A stretch of 64,000 nt of DNA from Streptomyces fructofermentans (GTDB lineage: Bacteria > Actinomycetota > Actinomycetes > Streptomycetales > Streptomycetaceae), in assembly GCF_014651055.1 (NCBI RefSeq), contig NZ_BMWD01000001.1:294350-358349 (forward strand). The letters run 5' to 3'. Within the stretch, counting starts at the first letter, position 1. Every line of letters starts with the position of its first letter. Positions 61,965 through 64,000 of the stretch are shown here, one piece after another. The notes beneath the pieces were generated by a model that saw only the letters and a program-made list of their open reading frames with translations, was not told the origin of the DNA and did no database searches. Made by a program: the position numbers and the translations under genes.

Positions 61965-63326
61965 ATGTCAGGAGTGCCAGGGTGGCTCGGCCGACTCGGC
62001 GCCGGAATCACCGAGATGGGCAGGAAGCTGGAGGCCCGGCGTGCCGAGGCCGAGGCCGCCGACGAGGCGGAAGCGGCTGAACCGGTGCCCGAGGCCGGCA
62101 CCGGTGTGCCCGCCGCGGACACCCCGGCCGCCGACCGGCCGTCGCCCGCGCCGTCCGAGCCGTCCGACCGCGACGCGGCCCCGCTGCACACGGTTCGTCC
62201 CGACCCCGCCGCCGCCGTGCCGTGGGGTGTGCGCGTCGCCGCCGAGGCCGGGTGGCGGCTGCTCGTCCTCGCGGGCACCGTCTGGGTGCTGATGCGCGTC
62301 ATCAGCGCCGTACAGCTCGTGGTGCTCGCCTTCGTCGCCGCCCTGCTCATCACCGCGCTCCTCCAGCCCACCGTGGCCCGCCTGATGCGGTACGGAGTGC
62401 CGCGGGGTCTCGCCACCGCGCTCACCGCGATACTCGGCTTCGTCGTCATGGGGCTGGTCGGATGGTTCGTGGTCTGGCAGGTCATGGAGAACATCGGCAA
62501 CCTCTCCGACCAGATCCAGGACGGCATCGACGAGTTGCAGCGCTGGCTGCTCAACAGCCCGTTCCACGTGACCGAGGACCAGATCAAGGACATCGCCAAG
62601 AGCCTGCGCGAGGCGGTCGGGGCGAACACCGACGAGATCACCTCGGCCGGACTCGAAGGCGTCACGGTCATCGTCGAGGCCCTCACCGGCATCCTCCTGA
62701 CGATGTTCTCCACGCTCTTCCTGCTCTACGACGGCAGGCGCATCTGGCAGTGGACGCTGAGGCTGGTCCCGGCGGCGGCCCGCCCCGGGGTCGCCGGAGC
62801 CGGGCCCCGCGCCTGGCGCACCCTCACCGCCTATGTGCGGGGCACGGTGATAGTGGCCCTGATCGACGCCATCTTCATCGGACTCGGCATCTTCTTCCTC
62901 GATGTGCCGATGGCCGTCCCGCTGGCCGTGTTCATCTTCCTGTTCGCCTTCATCCCGCTCGTCGGAGCCGTGGTCTCGGGCGCGCTGGCGGTGGTCGTCG
63001 CGCTGGTGACCCAGGGCGTCTTCACGGCCGTCATGACGCTGGCCGTGGTGCTCGCCGTCCAGCAGATCGAGGGCCACATCCTGCAGCCCTTCATCCTCGG
63101 CCGCGCGGTGCGGGTGCACCCCCTGGCCGTCGTCCTGTCGGTCGCGGCGGGCGGCGTGATCGCCGGGATCGGCGGCGCGGTCGTGGCGGTGCCGCTCGTC
63201 GCGGTCACCAACACGGTGGTCGGCTATCTGCGGTCGTACTCCCAGGAGCCGGCGGTCCGCCAGGCGCCCCAGCCCCGCGGGGCGACGGCACTGGGCGCCG
63301 CCCCGGTGGAGCGTCCACCCGTCTGA
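61965..63326 (+). CDS. AI-2E family permease
   Basis: Polytopic protein of the AI-2E (TqsA/PerM) family, 453 aa. A long charged, disordered cytosolic N-terminus (about 1-85, Ala/Glu/Pro-rich) precedes eight hydrophobic segments from residue about 92. Typical family motifs near the end are LAVVLAVQQIEGHILQPFI and the following GRAVRVHPLAVVLSV. Despite the name, few members move autoinducer 2; others act as exporters or Na/H exchangers. ATG 61965 has GAGGA 7 bases upstream; a GTG at 61932 is in frame but lacks a ribosome site. Convergent with ahpD across a terminator. Confidence 0.9.
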   Translation: MSGVPGWLGRLGAGITEMGRKLEARRAEAEAADEAEAAEPVPEAGTGVPAADTPAADRPSPAPSEPSDRDAAPLHTVRPDPAAAVPWGVRVAAEAGWRLLVLAGTVWVLMRVISAVQLVVLAFVAALLITALLQPTVARLMRYGVPRGLATALTAILGFVVMGLVGWFVVWQVMENIGNLSDQIQDGIDELQRWLLNSPFHVTEDQIKDIAKSLREAVGANTDEITSAGLEGVTVIVEALTGILLTMFSTLFLLYDGRRIWQWTLRLVPAAARPGVAGAGPRAWRTLTAYVRGTVIVALIDAIFIGLGIFFLDVPMAVPLAVFIFLFAFIPLVGAVVSGALAVVVALVTQGVFTAVMTLAVVLAVQQIEGHILQPFILGRAVRVHPLAVVLSVAAGGVIAGIGGAVVAVPLVAVTNTVVGYLRSYSQEPAVRQAPQPRGATALGAAPVERPPV

Positions 63327-63524
63327 CACCCCCGCCCTCCGGCCCGGGCGGAACGGTTCGCCCGACCGTCCGCGTCGGACGGCACGCGCGGAACACCCCC
63401 GGTCGAAGCGCGCGTACGGAACCGGCCCGTCGTACGGCTCGTGGCGGGCCGTTGGCACGGAACCGCCCTCGGCGCACGGCTCCTGGCGGGCCGCCCCGTC
63501 CGGGCCGGGGCGTCGTCGTACACG

Positions 63525-63568
63525 CCGGAGCCCCGCCCACCGTGAACGGACGGTGGACGGGGCTCCGG
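63525..63568. terminator. Bidirectional terminator between AI-2E and ahpD genes
   Basis: A 19-bp stem with one mismatch (63525-63543 with 63550-63568) and a GAACGG loop. It lies between the convergent genes, 20 bases beyond the ahpD stop. Confidence 0.85.
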
Positions 63569-63587
63569 TGTGCGTGGCCCGGCGCGG

Positions 63588-64000
63588 CTACTGCGCGAGG
63601 ACGGCCTCAGCGTCGAGCGTGACGCCCACGGCCTGGATGACCGAGGCGATCTTGAACGCCTCCTGCACGGTCTCCCGGTCGACGCCGGCCTTGCGCAGCA
63701 CCTGCTCGTGCGAGTCGAGGCACTGACCGCACCCGTTGATCGCGGAGACGGCGAGCGACCACAGTTCGAAGTCCGTCTTGTCGACACCGGGGTTGCCGAT
63801 CACGTTCATCCGCAGACCCGCGCGCAGGTTCCCGTACTCCGGGTCGGAGAGCAGGTGGCGCGTGCGGTAGAAGACGTTGTTCATCGCCATGACGGCCGCG
63901 GCGGACTTGGCCGCCGTGTAGGCCTCCGGCGACAGCTTCGCGTTGGCCTCCTCCTCCAGCTCACGCAGGACGCGGGGCGAGCGCGAGGCGATCGCGCAGG
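63588..64000 (-). CDS. ahpD: Alkyl hydroperoxide reductase AhpD, 5' end outside the window
   Basis: AhpD passes electrons to AhpC for peroxide reduction. The window holds the last 137 residues of an expected roughly 178. Reading back from the internal ATG at 63890 the frame stays open to the window edge, giving [19 protein letters not shown] and then [19 protein letters not shown], typical of this protein. The active-site pair is in [11 protein letters not shown], a CxxC with the conserved His. The C-terminal DAEAVLAQ is complete. In Streptomyces ahpD usually follows ahpC and lies next to oxyR, which would be beyond 64000. Confidence 0.93.
   Translation of the reverse strand, partial: CAIASRSPRVLRELEEEANAKLSPEAYTAAKSAAAVMAMNNVFYRTRHLLSDPEYGNLRAGLRMNVIGNPGVDKTDFELWSLAVSAINGCGQCLDSHEQVLRKAGVDRETVQEAFKIASVIQAVGVTLDAEAVLAQ

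Overview
The window reads as chromosomal DNA from Streptomyces or a very close actinomycete. Base composition is very GC-rich throughout. Many genes start with GTG, and operon partners often overlap by 4 bp (ATGA or GTGA). The content fits: a mycothiol conjugate amidase, a GTP-dependent PEP carboxykinase, a DasR-type operator before a chitinase, a Tad pilus locus with its own two-component pair, and a candidate 6C-type small RNA. I see no insertion sequence, phage gene, CRISPR array, tRNA or rRNA. Most genes look like stable core-region chromosome.

Layout. 1-3.3 kb: ABC exporter permease, greA, a DUF4307 protein, and mca with a small membrane protein. 3.7-7 kb: a large STAND/TPR protein. 7.2-9.2 kb: a DUF255 thioredoxin-like protein. 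9.4-16 kb: a tightly coupled exopolysaccharide operon (processive GT2, GT39, GT2-GtrA, secreted copper radical oxidase). 16-20 kb: Mut7-C protein, hemolysin III, pckG. 20-24.5 kb: a four-gene overlapping operon of two solute-binding-like proteins, TelA and a VWA lipoprotein, with no transporter. 24.7-27.7 kb: a small hypothetical gene, an AlaA-type aminotransferase and a secreted trypsin-like protease. 27.7-35.1 kb: a divergent D-amino-acid/sugar-acid catabolic cluster (D-aminoacylase and PLP deaminase against PfkB kinase, IclR, RidA and GntP/DsdX-type permease). 35-41 kb: an acidic hypothetical protein, M14 carboxypeptidase, Nramp-like transporter and GH18 chitinase. 41.3-53.2 kb: the Tad/Flp pilus locus. 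53-64 kb: housekeeping and peripheral genes (LLM oxidoreductase, GNAT, methyltransferase, AlkZ-like protein, DUF192, cis-prenyltransferase, PIN-PhoH, lysozyme-like secreted protein behind a structured leader, AI-2E permease, and truncated ahpD).

How the genes work together. The Tad locus holds CpaB, CpaE, CpaF, TadB, TadC, TadE-like and Flp-like proteins plus a histidine kinase/response regulator. It is odd in several ways: CpaE is fused in frame to a TadE pseudopilin, two tiny ORFs sit exactly between neighbours with 4-bp overlaps, and the TadG-like gene lacks any normal start codon. The prepilin peptidase is not in the window. The polysaccharide operon pairs a QxxRW synthase with a copper radical oxidase that keeps all its active-site residues, which recalls the CslA/GlxA pair of hyphal tips. 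The D-amino-acid cluster pairs enamine-producing chemistry with RidA.

Short in-frame or intergenic GC-rich tandem repeats recur across the window, which suggests local slippage is common in this strain. Protein functions are inferred from motifs read by eye; no search was run.
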